Below are positions 1 through 11,817 of a stretch of 64,000 nucleotides of DNA, one piece after another. A program made the translations under genes and the position numbers. This DNA comes from Papilionanthe hookeriana x Papilionanthe teres (lineage: Eukaryota; Streptophyta; Magnoliopsida; Asparagales; Orchidaceae): assembly GCA_022702705.1 (NCBI GenBank), contig CM040434.1:57585974-57649973 (forward strand), read 5' to 3'. How positions within the stretch are numbered: position 1 is the first letter of the stretch; every line of letters begins with the position of its first letter. The notes below the pieces were generated by a model that had not been told where the DNA came from, made no database searches, and saw only the letters and a program-made list of their open reading frames with translations.

Positions 1-706
1 AATTTTGAAGATTTTAAGGTTAAAATTAATTTTTAACCAATTTCGCGCCGCCAAACTTATCTCCCGCCGACGCGTGTCCTCGTACGCGTCGAACGGGCGG
101 GAGGATCCGCTGCGGGAGGCCGAACACGGGACACCGCGGAGCGCAATCAGCGTCGTTCATCCCGAAACACGGGATCGAACGGCTGAGATAATTCGAATAA
201 AAATTCAAATTATTTCAAGTCGTTAAACTTCAAACCTTAATATCTCACTCATTTCTTAATAAAATTGAGTGATTTTTGAACCTATGGAATCATCTAAAAA
301 TGTAGAATATTTCCATACGGTGATGTAACATTTATGGGCTAGTATAACACATGATATTTCAAAAATACGAATTATTTTGTGAAAAAATTTCATACCTTTG
401 CCACAAGCAAATCAAGCTAGATCATACCTTGTAGTTGTCTTCTAGGACCCCAATGGAAGATTATTGCTGCAGCAATTTGATCCAAAAGTCGGGCTTAAAG
501 GAGAATTTTGAAGAGGTGGCTGGTTTGGGCTGTTTTTGAAATTTGATCAAATTGGCTCAATTGGGCTCAATCTATGGCTTGGATTTGATCCTAATGGATT
601 TCTAAGACTCTTAGGAAGAGTTTTTATGTTGGGAGCAAGGAGATTTGGGCAGCCTATAGGTATTTCTAATTTTTTTCTTCTCTTCCTACTAGGCTCGGTT
701 TGGGCT

Positions 707-716
707 CTATTTATAG
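707..716 (-). promoter_or_regulatory. TATA box of family B LTR (minus strand)
   Basis: The minus strand reads CTATAAATAG followed by AGCCC. It lies about 2.6 kb into the LTR, comparable to the CTATTTAAAC box 2.4 kb into the other giant LTRs once the extra array is allowed for. Start-site usage is inferred only. Confidence 0.45.
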
Positions 717-1699
717 CAAAGGGGAGGCCATGGCTTAGCTTAGGTTGTTCTAGGGGAGTTGTTATCTCCCCTATTAACCCATTGGAGGAGGAATTCGGCT
801 GAGAGGATAGCCATGGTGGTTCTCCCAAGCTTTCCATGATGAGCTTAATGTTTTGGCTCTTCTCCATTGGATCATGCAAGAGGTGTGTAATGAGCTGTAA
901 CTTCTCCTCCTTATGAGCTTACACATCACCCTCTAGCCTTAGCAAATGGTGACACATATGCTCTCCTCTCATGATTCCATTTAACCATGGTGAGGGGTGG
1001 GTTTAAGTTTGGTTCTCTCTCCATTGGCTAGCTTGGGAGGTGGGAGATGAGGCTTGGTGTTGGCCGGCCACCTCATGGCTAAGTAAGGGTGAGTCATGGC
1101 TTAGGGTGAAGGGGGAAGAGACACCTCACTTTACCCATCATGATGGGTATTAACCCATGGTTAAATGGTTTTAAGCTTGGTCTTATCATGTGTTAATTAT
1201 GTCTTAAGATGGATTTAATTTGATTTTAGCCTAATAAATCATGGAAAGGCTATGTGTCATTTCATGTCTTTTAATTTCCATTAGGTTATTAATTAAAATT
1301 GTTAGAAATTATTTTATTAATCAATTTGTTACTTGAAAGTAATTTCAAATTAATTAATTGATTAATTTTGTTATTTTTGTTATTTTATTATTTTAATTTA
1401 ATTTTCATTTTAATTAATTATGTCATTTAACTAAAATATTGAAAATTAAATCATTAATCATTTTAATTAATCAAAATAATTTTGAAATTAATTATTTGAT
1501 TAATTTTGTTGTTTTTATTTTATTTTTATCTACTTTGATTAAAATAGATAAGTGTTGACCAATTTTGACCTAGGTTGACCCAAGTCAGCCTATATTGATC
1601 AATTTAATTTGAAATGTCCAAAGTAACCTTTTTAACCTTGTCATGGTTGATTTGATCACAGTATTTGTAGTTTTATCATTGTGGGGTTTTAAACATGTT

Positions 1700-3310
1700 A
1701 TTGGATCAATGGGTTGACCTATGGGGTCAACAGGTTTTATCATTGGGTCTAATTTGACTATTTTGACCAAAGTTGACTTTTTAGGTCAAGAGGTTGACCT
1801 ATGGGGTCAACAAAGTTGGTCATTGGGTCTGGTTTGACTATTTTGACTAAAGTTGACTTTTTAGGTCAAGAGGTTGACCTATGGGGTCAACAGGGTTGGT
1901 CATTGGGTCTGGTTTGACCATTTTGACCAAAGTTGACTTTTAGGTCAAAAGGTTGACCTATGGGGTCAACAGGGTTGGTCATTAGGTCCGGTTTGACCAT
2001 TTTGACCAAAGTTGACTTTTTAGGTCAAAAGGGTGACCTATGGGGTCAATCGGGTTGGTCATTAGGTCCGGTTTGACCATTTTGACCAAAGTTGACTTTA
2101 GGTCAAAAGGTTGACCTATGGGGTCAACGAGGTTGGTCATTGGGTCGATTTGACCATGTTGACCAAAGTTGACTTTTTAGGTCGAAAAGGGTGACCTATG
2201 GGGTCAACGAGATTGGTCATTGGGTCCGGTTTGACCATTTTGACCAAAGTCGACTTTTAGGTCAAAAGGTTGACCTATGGGGTCAACGGGGTTGGTCATT
2301 GGGTCCGGTTTGACCATTTTGACCAAAGTTGACTTTTTAGGTCGAAAAGGGTGACCTATGGGGTCAACGGGGTTAGTTATTAGGTCGATTTGACCATTTG
2401 ACCAAAGTTGACTTTTTAGGTCAAAAGGGTGACATATGGGGTCAACGGGGTTGGTCATTAGTGCAGTTTGACCATTTTGACCAAAGTTGACTTTTTAGGT
2501 CAAAAGGTTGACCTATGGGGTCAACAGGGTTGGTCATTGGGTCAGATTTGACCATTTTGACCAAAGTTGACTTTTTAGGTCAAAAGGGTGACCATGGGGT
2601 CAACAGAATTGGTCATTGGGTCTGGTTTGACCATTTTGACCTTGGTTGACTTTTTAGGTCAAACGGTTAACCTATGGGGTCAACAGGGTTGGTCATTGGG
2701 TCTGATTTGACCATTTTGACCAAAGTTGACTTTTTAAGTCAAAAGGTTGACCTATGGGGTCAACAGGGTTGGTCATTGGGTCTGGTTTGACCATTTTGAC
2801 CAATGTTGACTTTTTATGTCAAAAGGTTGACCTATGGGGTCAACGGGGTTAGTCATTGAGTGCGGTTTGACCATTTTGACTAAAGTTGACTTTTTAGGTC
2901 GAAAGGTTGACTATGGGGTCAACGGGGTTGGTCATTAGGTTCGATTTGACCATTTTGACCAAAGTTGACTTTTTAGGTCAAAAGGGTGACCTATAGGGTC
3001 AGCGGGGTTGGTCATTAGGTCCGGTTTGACCATTTTGACCAAAGTTGACTTTTAGGTCGAAAGGTTGACCTATGGGGTCAACGGGGTTGGTCATTGGGTC
3101 CGGTTTGACCATTTTGACCAATGTTGACTTTTTAGGTCGAAAGGTTGACCTATGGGGTCAACGGGGTTGGTCATTTGGTCCGGTTTGACCATTTTGACCA
3201 AAGTTGACTTTTTAGGTCAAAAGGGTGACCTATAGGGTCAACAGGGTTGGTCATTGGGTCTGGTTTGACCATTTTGACCAATGTTGACTTTTTAGGTCAA
3301 AAGGTATTGA
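1700..3310. repeat. 80-bp tandem array rich in TTGACC / GGTCAA
   Basis: About 20 head-to-tail copies of an 80-bp unit; the landmark CATTGGGTCT recurs at 1,741, 1,821 and 1,901. Each unit holds about three TTGACC, one TTGACT and two GGTCAA, including inverted pairs such as TTGACCTATGGGGTCAA. Degenerate flanking copies start near 1,545. The array sits inside the U3 part of a minus-strand giant LTR. Reading frames across it are repeat artefacts because 80 is not a multiple of 3. Confidence 0.95.
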
Positions 3311-3433
3311 CTCATTATAAATGAGGTCAACAGTAGATGATTTAAAAAGAGTCCAAGAAAGAATAAAAAAGGAAAAAGGAGCAAAAATGAGCAAAAATGG
3401 AGCTTATGGAGCAAAATTTTGGAATTATTGGCC

Positions 3434-3720
3434 TGGCGCCTAGGCGCCATAATCCGACGCCTAAGCGCTAGTTTAATACAGACACTGTCATGTTTTTTTA
3501 TGACTTTAGGCAGTTATTTTAACGGTGTTAAGCGGTTATTGGAGCATCTAGAAGACTAGAAGTTACTCCTAATATATAGGACACGTGATACAATGTATTT
3601 GGACACAAGGAAACGGTCTAGATCTTGAAGAGGTGCGACCCAAAGTGAAGAGGTGGGAAAGACCTGGTCACGGAGTCCGACGCCTAGGTACCAGATCCTG
3701 GCGCCTAGGCACGACGGTTA
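3434..3720. repeat. GC-rich palindromic module of family A U3
   Basis: A perfect 16-bp palindrome TGGCGCCTAGGCGCCA lies at 3,434-3,449, followed by related GCGCCTAGGC and GACGCCTAAGCGC words to about 3,720. Equivalent clusters occur at 10,150-10,265, 13,290-13,405, 25,405-25,500, 27,395-27,535, 33,060-33,155, 34,040-34,140, 62,155-62,200 and 62,395-62,430. In LTRs the module sits just upstream of the TATA box. Confidence 0.85.
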
Positions 3721-3795
3721 CCTTCTATAAGATACATTGAATTTGGATGAATTTTGAAGAGGTGTCTTAAGCAACCCCTGGTCAAATTCAGAGCT

Positions 3796-3805
3796 CTATA
3801 AATAG
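3796..3805 (+). promoter_or_regulatory. TATA box of family A LTR
   Basis: CTATAAATAG lies downstream of the GC palindromes and upstream of a C-rich probable start region. The same box is found in minus orientation at 62,073-62,082. Confidence 0.65.
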
Positions 3806-5039
3806 GAGCCCATTCTACAGAGCAAATCGCACCAAACCCCCCCCCCTCTTAGTACACATACTCATTTTAGTATCTTCTCTCTCATCTCTAGGTTTATTTA
3901 GTCTCTTCTATACTTAGGGTGCCACTTTATTTTGTATCTAGTGAGTTTATTTTGAGTGTTTATTGTGTGTTATTGCTGTTGGAGTCTTCCATCATTGCTT
4001 TGGAGTCAGTAGAAGTCAGCAGATCACTTGAAGGAACACTTCTGATAAGTATTTGTACTTTGGTTCAAAGTTTTATAAATTTGTTTTGTTGTGTTATTTC
4101 AATGTATTCTGAGTAGTTAGTTATCTTTCTCCTTTCAACTATGAAAAGTTTATAAATTAATTAAATTTTGTAGGAGAATTAAATATAAAATATTTTAAAA
4201 CATTGTGATGATAGTAATACCTGATCTTAGTTTACTTTTTAAATTGGCCATTTAATCTGTTAAAACCTGTTGAAGAATTTTGAGACCTATCCGAAGATAA
4301 ATTCTTAACTAGTAGATATCACATGAAACCTTAGGTAATCGCAGGCTATACGCGGATTGTTTAAGGTGAAGTGCAAATAAATAGGAAGATAATATTTATT
4401 GGGCATAAAATTAATTAGTTTTTAGAGTGACAGACTAAATTCTAATAATTTGGTTTATAGAAAGGTAATGGGTCACTGGTAGGGTCGACCATAGCCACCC
4501 TTGGACATCTAGTAGTGTGAGACTAGATTAACCCATTCTACTAATAAAACATCCTGAGCCTATCTATATATTAGTCAATGTTCTTTGCACCTGGACCAAA
4601 GGGTAAAGAATATGAATACTTCTATTTGGCATAATACCATAATATTAATTCTCTACAAAAGATAATTACTCTATAATTTTTGGATTAGTTGAAAAAGGAG
4701 AAAGTCGTTTTTATACTTGCATTGAATTTTAATTACTGCTTACTTTACTTTACTGCTTATTGCTTACTTTCTTTTAGTAAAAATTCTTAGTTAATTAAAT
4801 TTGAATATATATATATATATATATATATAATAAATACATATATAAATTGCATTTGAAAATTTCAATTATTACTTATATTTCTTACTTTTTATTAAATTTT
4901 ATATCCCTGTGCGATCGATAACCAGGACTCCACTAGAGCCCTGTATTACTTGAACGATGTATATACTTGCGTTTGAAAGTGTAACTTTTACAATAATAAA
5001 ATCTAAAGATAAAATTATAAAAGTAAACCTCGCGCATCA

Positions 5040-5066
5040 AGTTTTTGAAGCCATTTACCAGGAATT
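5040..5066 (+). other. Decayed primer-binding site
   Basis: Immediately after the GCATCA LTR end, AGTTTTTGAAGCCATTTACC corresponds position by position to the Athila-type signal AGTTTTTGGCGCCATTGCC, which is recognisable on the minus strand at 53,515-53,539. Several substitutions are visible. A second priming-type word, TGGTATCA (initiator-tRNA-Met-like), lies at about 5,082, suggesting that a family B leader begins here. Confidence 0.6.
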
Positions 5067-5260
5067 AAACATTCTAAAAAGTGGTATCAAATTCTTGTAT
5101 TTTTAAGAATATATAAACTCACATCGCATCAACTACTCGACGGAGCAGTCATTCATTTTGGACAAGGATTTGACAACACAAAAATCAATTTTGGAGACGT
5201 CATCTTGTCGCACTGAAATCCAGGATACCAGAATCTGTCAAACCTGTATTTAAATTCAAC

Positions 5261-6690
5261 TTGAAGTCAGCACAGAAGTTCCTTCCCCTGAAGAGGATCC
5301 TGACTAGGGAAATTACCTTTGCTCGTAAGAGATTAGCTATCCAAGCTAATAAGGTTACCCCCCAGAACTTTCGTCGTTACCCCCGCCTGTTTAGTTGTCG
5401 CTGCACCTACCCCCATTCCTGCCAAACTAAAGGAGAAGAAAGTCCTGATAAGTGATGAGCCTGCTACCATGGAGGGTTCGACTTTTGTTGCAATACCGTC
5501 TGTGTTTGAGATAGGGTCCAGTTCGAGGTTCGTACCCCTAACTAGAGCACAGAGAAGGAACAAGAGCAGGAAAGTCGCTAGGATCAAGAAGATCAGAGCC
5601 ATTGAAGTTACCATTCCTGTAGAAATTCCCGAGGAAGAAGAACTATCAGAAATGTAACCACTACTAGGAGGAAGTAGGTTTCACCCACTCTCCACTATCT
5701 CAGATGAGGAAGATGCCCAGAAGATTGCTGCTCCACTACCCCGACCCTCTTACTGCGATGATCACAGAGAAAGAAAGACAAAGAACATGTCATTAGCCCG
5801 ATTACATATAGTAATTGAGAAACTAACAAAGAAAGTAAACTGCCCTATGTCAGAGATTTTAAGAAGAATGAGGAGAGTATCAGACAAGTCCCGTCTTAGA
5901 CCAAGAGTGCCTTCCCTTACTACTCAAGAGAAACTTCCTCCAAGAAAAAGGAAATTGAATGGTAATAGCAAGAAATTTCCTGCCGTAATATATGGTCTGC
6001 ATTTTAGGTAACATACCACCTTCCAACCTACTACAACAGACCATCCAGTCTTAGGCTCCCAATATCATGAAGGATGGTGTGGCAAACTAAGATTGCAGAA
6101 CCGATACTGGGAGAGCAGTCCGGGATGAGAAATTCCAACAAAGAGTCCAGATCTGAAGGGAGTGTTGTCATCCCAAAGGCAACCCTGGAAGATGAAACCC
6201 AACAACTGTCATCCGTTAATCTCAAGACCATCAAAGGAAAGTCATTTGAAGCCACTTTGGAAAGGTTACGAACTGTCATCAAGAAATTGTCCAGAGAAAG
6301 GAAAGAGGAGATAGAAGTGAGGAAGATCTATTAGAATACATGGAAGAGGATTTACTGAAGCTAACATGGTCGAGACTCGAACATCATCATCTCAGCGAGA
6401 GACCCCGAAACTCGCAGAAGGAGATGAGTCGGCAGCAATGAGAGTACTCCTTCAGCAGAGGGACAAAATGATAGATCGAATGGAGAAGAGGATGGAAGAA
6501 ATGAGAGTCTCCATAGTTACGCTTCAGAGTGAACCTCAAGCTTCTAAGGAAGTTCCTCCAGAAGTCATTCAGATCGTAGATGAATGAAAGGAGATCACCT
6601 CCATCAATGGGGACGAACAACCAAAGAAAGATTCCGCTCAAAGTCTATTACTTGAAAAGGACATTAAGAATATGGTAGAATAGCAGGTAA
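5261..6690 (+). pseudogene. gag: Retrotransposon gag, N-terminal part (broken)
   Basis: A series of in-phase and shifted segments reads as a charged, Lys/Glu-rich N-terminal Gag region. Recognisable pieces are a basic motif LTRAQRRNKSR near 5,540 and a coiled-coil-like stretch DKMIDRMEKRMEEMRVS near 6,470. The basic motif resembles LTPTQRRNKNR in the AlkB ORFs at 17,155 and 42,050. Stops and frameshifts occur at about 5,453, 5,655, 6,009, 6,330 and 6,585. It leads directly into a recognisable Gag core, and the motif sharing suggests family B. The exact start is uncertain, and this N-terminal region has no known domain. Confidence 0.55.
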
Positions 6691-6719
6691 GAGAAGCCTT
6701 CGCCTAATCTAAAAGCGGG

Positions 6720-7831
6720 GCACTAACTTTGAAAGTTAGACCGTACCTTAAAGAATTTAATGTCGTGTCGTACCCCAAAAGCTTCGTACCACCTCAATTC
6801 AAGACTTCTGACAGAATGGGAAACCTCAGACAGCATGTTGAACACTTCCGTGTGAGTTGTTGCAATGCGATGGTAACGATGCTTTGTTGGCCTGCCAGTT
6901 TGTTAGCAACCTTTCAGGAGTTTCCTTCAAATGGTATGCGGAGTTGCCCAACAGTTCGGTTAAGACATTCGCATAGCTAGAAAACTTTTTCGTGAAAAGG
7001 TTCACTGGAGCTCAGCACCACATCACCGTCGGTGATCTTGTGGTAGAGAAACAGAAGCCAGACGAGACTTTGGTGGACTACATTCTGCGATGGAGAAATT
7101 TAAGTATGAATTGCGAACCGCAACTCCAGGAACAACATGCGATTTGGATTTTGCTAAAGAGTATTCACGGTAGTGTTTCTCCTTAAAGGATTTACAATCA
7201 AGACATTCAAGAAACTGCTTAGCAAGGTAGGGAGTCTACAAGAAGAAGCAAAGCAGCTCAGTTTCCTGGAAAAGCTCGATTAGCCGAAGCTAGTGAAAGC
7301 TTTCAAGAAGAAATATGGGATTGTGCAGTAGTAGAAAAAGGCAAGCAGCCGATGCAAATACATACTGAACGACCTCAACAAAGTTATCAGCAACCTCAAT
7401 AGAGTTACCAAGTGCCTCAGCAGTATAATCAACAACCTTCTCAGCAGTGTAATTAAGAACCACCTCCGCAAAGAAGTACCTTGACGGAACTCTGGAACAA
7501 AGTATATCCCTTCAAAGATGAAGCAGTAGGAAAGATGTTCAATGACTTAATTAAGAAAGTAGAATTCCAGCTGTCAGAACCCAGAAAGTTAGATGAGGTA
7601 GATGAGAAAGATCATTTGTTAGACTGCCTCTACCAAAGGATGCTCGGACACAATATAGAAGACTGCTTTACTTTCAAGGATTGGCTAGAGAATAACCTCA
7701 GGAATGGGAACATAACGATCCTGAAACAGTACGTGATAGAACCCCAAAGTGGTTCTATCAATTTCATTTTGACCGATCCTATTGTTCTGATGGACCCCTA
7801 CACAACCGATGGTGGATGGAGTACGGTATGA
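6720..7831 (+). pseudogene. gag: Ty3/gypsy Gag core and degenerate zinc knuckle
   Basis: Translated segments show the plant Retrotrans_gag pattern: a W-Y-A-E-L-P block near 6,935, an F-V-K-R-F block at about 6,990, then HITVGDLVVEKQKPDETLVD and DYILRWRNLS. Gag assembles the virus-like particle and packages element RNA. Downstream, at about 7,620-7,700, DCLYQRMLGHNIEDCF resembles the Cys/His knuckle seen in Tat-type Gag proteins. The reading frame is broken several times (for example after 6,980 and 7,184). It continues into a protease region at 8,000-8,900. Confidence 0.75.
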
Positions 7832-7959
7832 ACGAAATCTTCAAAAAAAATATTGAATCACATCCAAAACCACTTTAGTGCCCACTTCAATATAGAGTTG
7901 GAGACCTGCTAAGCCAGCACTATCGATTGCAATAAAGTGGTCACCCCAGCAGGAGAAGG

Positions 7960-8905
7960 AGAAGAAGACCGCAGAAGAGAAGGAGATTAAGGCACTGAAG
8001 AGTAGTGTAGGGGCTGCATTCCCTATGATGATTGTTTCTGATCTGGGAGAGAAATCTCTTGGATCTCTGACTCTGTATGATTATTTGTTTTTCCCCATGG
8101 GGTCTTATAATTATAAAAGTTACGATATTGGCTACGTATTGACTATTTCTAATAATTACATTACTAACAATAACCAACATAATATGAATCTTGATTTCGA
8201 TCCTAATAACAATTCTCAAATCATACAAAACCTCAGTAGCAGTGATAAGGAGAATGTCTACGAAAGCGGCTATGATAGTTCGGAAAGTGACGAACTTGTC
8301 TGTGAATTCCGAGGATCCCCTATCGCAATCGAACTCGAATCCTCAGATTCTGAAGCAACTCCACAAGAACCAGTCATTCCAGTTCAGGAAGAGACACCAG
8401 CAAATTCAGTACCGGATTTGGGAGAGATAACAAAAATTAATTTAAGATGTGGAAAAGTCCTACCCCCGAGAATGGGTCTGAAAGATAAAGGGAAGTAGGT
8501 GGTTTTTCAGGAAGAGCCAACCCCAGCTAAAGAATTACCCGCTTAAGAAGAGATTGAAGAACCAAGCAATAAAGAGGATTACAAAGTGCTAGCCCATCTT
8601 TGGAAGCTGCCAGCCAAACTGAGCATCTAAGACGCTCTGATCCTGTCAAAGGAGATGAGGGAAACTCTGATTAAGGCCTTACTTGATCCAGAGATTTGCT
8701 TAGCTGAAATGGTCAGTAATTCCTTAGACGAGGTTTTCTCGTTAAAAGAACAGTACGATGTTACTTTCACGAACAATGACTTACTACTTGGGACGGCCGA
8801 TCACAATCAACCTTTGTACATGTTAGTCACTATCAAAAATTAACGTTATCCATGGTGTTAGTTGATATGGGAGCTGGTGCAACTTTTTTAAATGCCAAAA
8901 TTTTA
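7960..8905 (+). pseudogene. Gag-protease linker and retropepsin remnant
   Basis: An acidic linker with SSDKENVYESGYDSSESDE and TKINLRCGKVLPP precedes a retropepsin-like segment that ends with VLVDMGAGATFLN at about 8,855-8,895, the D-x-G-A active-site signature of an aspartic protease that would cut the Gag-Pol polyprotein. Stops lie at 8,496 and 8,546, with a shift near 8,840. The sequence stops abruptly at about 8,905, where a minus-strand family A LTR begins, so the flap and C-terminal half are missing. The matching 3' half of a family B element resumes at 14,610. Confidence 0.65.
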
Positions 8906-10448
8906 TAAACTCAGATATATATATTGATTTAGATTTCTATTGAGTCACATATTCAAAATGCAAGTATATGTATCGCTCAAGTAATACAGGGCTCTAGTGG
9001 AGTCCTGGTTATCGATCCCACTAGGAGGTCTATAAACTCTATAATGGAGCAGAAGTTAATACTCGAATCACAACACAATTGCAGCAATTACTAATACTTT
9101 AAGGATGTTCAAACAGCAGCAATTACTAATTCTACCAAAGTACGTTCTACTCTTCTAACATAATTAACAAATACAGGACTAAATTTTATAACAAAAGCTC
9201 AAATTGCAGGAAAGAATCCTTCTCCCTTCCAATGATAATGTGATGATTTAGTGACATAGATCAGTAATACATGTGTAATGTGCCAAATAGGAGCATTCCT
9301 ATTATTTACTCTCTTCCGAGCAATATAAAGAACATTGGCTAATCCTAGGTTTAGTCCATAAATCCATGGTTAGGCTGGGAGGATACCAATTGTCGCTATG
9401 GAACTTCCACTTCCCTTTGCCTGAAGGCTAACTCTCACTTTAGTTTCCAAACCATATGACCAAATTACGGATTTCAGTCTGTCATTCTAAAATCTCCAAT
9501 TCTATGCCCATCAAAACATATTTTCCTATTTATTTGCACCCAACCCCCATGAACAACGTCACTCATTCATGGACATTGAATGTGACATTCACTTTTGTTG
9601 TAGAAAACATAGTCCTTTCAAAACATATGGCTTTCATTAAGTTTTAACAATTCAAGTGGCCAGTTCAAAAAGTAAATGAAGATAAAAGTGAAAAGGTCAT
9701 CACAAATTTTTCATATTAAATCAGCACAACATTTCCATATCACGACATCAACACATCACATGAAAAGGAGGAAGATAAAGAAATCTACTCAAGACTCATG
9801 AGAAAAGTACGACAAAAGATGGATTATATATAAATAATCAACGTCATACAAACAAAGAAAACTAAATACAACTTATCTCAATTTTTTCCCCAAGCGAATC
9901 TCTTAAAATTCCTTTGACTCCTCTTCTTTCACCACAACAACACACAATTCTCTCTTAAGATGAGTAAGGAAGAAGATATCTCTCACTTTTTCTCTCCTCC
10001 TACACTCCTTAGTAGAGAATACACACTACACTAATCCCTAAACTCTCTATAATGGACTCTCCACACAAGAATAATGAAAGACTCTAAAAAACATTGAAGA
10101 GATACAGTAATTCAGAACAAATACATTGAATCTGGTTGAATTTGCGATAGGGCGTGGTCAGGAGCTCGATAGGGCGTCGTCCGGCGCTAATTTTCATCGT
10201 TCTGCCCAAATTCTCTGAAATTGGGCGCGGTCCGGCGCTGGATAGGGCGTCATCCGGTGCTCTAGGTCAAAATGTCCAATTTGCCTCATTTTGCTCCGAA
10301 TTCGCTCATTTTTGCTTTCTTTTGCTCCAAAGGTCTGAAATCATCGTACCATCATGAAATCATGAAAAATACCCTTCTTTAAAGTGCAATATCATCAAAA
10401 ACAGGTATAAAATAGGAATTAAAATGCTATCAAATTTTTAGTGAATCA
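8906..10448 (-). mobile_element. Family A LTR, minus strand
   Basis: On the minus strand it starts at 10,448 with TGATTCACTAAAAATTTG, immediately after the polypurine tract at 10,449-10,465. It passes the GC-palindrome module (10,265-10,150), the GCCAAATAGGAGCATTCC block (about 9,283) and the GTCCTGGTTATCGATCC block (about 9,003), and fades out near 8,906. The left boundary lacks a clean GCATCA terminus, so its last bases are decayed or deleted. Host-like ORFs on either strand are not supported. Confidence 0.8.
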
Positions 10449-10465
10449 AGATCCCCCAAAATTAA
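10449..10465 (-). other. Polypurine tract adjacent to LTR
   Basis: The minus strand reads TTAATTTTGGGGGATCT directly before the LTR start TGATTCAC. It corresponds to AAGTTTGGGGGATTT at 62,632-62,646 and to the tract at 27,196-27,211. Polypurine tracts prime plus-strand DNA synthesis. Confidence 0.75.
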
Positions 10466-11817
10466 CTATTACTTGTCCTCAAGTAATTTGGTTACTAAAT
10501 AAAATAATGATCTGCTTCAATGAACTCTTCTCTTAGAATACCATAAATTTGATTTTAGATAGATACAATAGAAAATTTTCAGAAAGATTTTTGAGCAATT
10601 CAAGTAAATTCTGCAGGTGTAAGGCTATTTAGTCATCAATTCTAAGAGTTCTAGCCTTCTATTCATTTCAAAAATGACTGTAGATTGTCCTATTAAGACA
10701 CTTAAAAGGATTACATGAAAAGAAGTTTGTGAGAACACTACTAGTAAAGATGCTAATCCATACATATAAGTTCAGGAAAGTAATTAAGTTCTCCATTTAG
10801 GTAGGTCCAAGTGAAGCCAATTTTTTATTAGGCATCTCTTCAAGCTTCGCCTCACTTTTTTTTATTTTCTTTTCACATTGGGATTGCTTTTCAATCATAT
10901 ATATTCTTTCTCTCTTTTTTTCAGGGATTATTTTTCAATCCTCTTTTTTTTTCAAGTGAGAATTACTATATCTGGATAGCTTTTAATGATTTTGAATTTC
11001 ACCTTTCTTTCCCTAAATTTCGAACTTACCACAACCTTTACCTTATAGATATTTCTATAGCTTATAAATGATTCATCATAGAGTCTCAATCCTTTCCTTT
11101 CACATAAATTTTTAAGATTCTTAATATTTCAAAAATATAGTTTTCCTTACTTTGAATAGTTAACTATATTTCTATTCTCTTAAACCAAATATCTTAGCCT
11201 ACAAAATTACTTTCATTAACAAAAACTATCATTGAAGTCCACTTAAGTACTTCAATAGAATCAAAATACAGTTATCTGGAGTTAAGCTCTATTACAGAAA
11301 ATCATGTTAATATTTTTAAAAATACTTTTAAATGAGAACAATTAATAGTTAATCATTTCCCTCCCCAAAACTTAAGTTTTTGAATACTAATAAAACTAGC
11401 ATAGGTAGAAACAAAAGACATAAACATGTATATAATTCATACCTCATTGTGTTGGGCTTTTCATACCTTTGAATTAGGCATGTCTTTTTCATAAATTTAG
11501 AATAATATGCCTGAAATAATAAGAGCTTTTCTACACACATAATATATTAGAGATTTGTAGGGTGAAGAATTTTGAAACTTTAAAAACATAAAACATCAAC
11601 TAAACATCACATATTAACATCCAACTGTTACAATCACAGATTAAACTAAGAAACCAAATATATGTAAATTCACATATCACATCACATCACATCAATCAAA
11701 GTTCAACATAAAACAAATACAACCAAATACAAATTACATTCAAATACAAATCACAGTCTCAAGTACATCACAAATACATCAGGAAATGTTAAATGCAATG
11801 AAAATAAAGATACTACA
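10466..11817 (-). other. Family A 3' UTR with second polypurine tract
   Basis: Noncoding stretch between the env-position ORF and the 3' LTR. It shares ordered blocks with 24,221-25,220 and 62,647-63,510: TATCTGGATAGC with a TC-rich run (10,860-10,990), the AAGTGAAGCCAATTTTT block (about 10,810), and a purine tract on the minus strand at 11,356-11,370 (GGGGAGGGAAATGA). No ORF of note. Confidence 0.7.

Larger units (their letters stand above)
1..3332 (-). mobile_element. Family B giant LTR, 5' part, minus strand (runs off window edge)
   Basis: Read on the minus strand, the segment begins at 3,332 with TGTTGACCTCAT, the same start as the complete giant LTRs at 45,211 and 54,695. It then contains a 20-copy tandem array, an AT-rich stretch (about 1,200-1,560), a TATA box at 707-716 and a GC-rich core at about 40-190 that shares the CAGCCGTTCGATC motif with the core at 23,258. 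The other LTR end lies outside the window. Apart from these landmarks the sequence has diverged far from the two complete LTRs, so it may be a sister subfamily. No coding sequence is supported; short ORFs here are chance. Confidence 0.6.
3350..5039 (+). mobile_element. Family A (Athila-like) LTR, 5' end missing
   Basis: The sequence matches, in order, the landmarks of the other family A LTRs: a GGAGCAAAA-rich start, GC palindromes, TATA box, the GGTAAAGAATATGAA block near 4,603, the block GATCGATAACCAGGACTCC near 4,914, ATACTTGCGTTTG near 4,970, and the terminal GCATCA at 5,034-5,039. The first 100 or so bases are missing where the minus-strand giant LTR abuts. A (TA)n microsatellite lies at about 4,805-4,829. 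It is followed directly by a decayed primer-binding site, so it was a 5' LTR. Confidence 0.8.

Noticed and set aside
2204..2458. Minus-strand ORF with a repeating TNPVDPIG peptide
   Set aside because: It is a translation of the 80-bp noncoding tandem array; the repeat length is not a multiple of three and the frame breaks in neighbouring units.
1700..3310. CRISPR-like array
   Set aside because: Units are contiguous near-identical copies without unique spacers, in plant LTR DNA.
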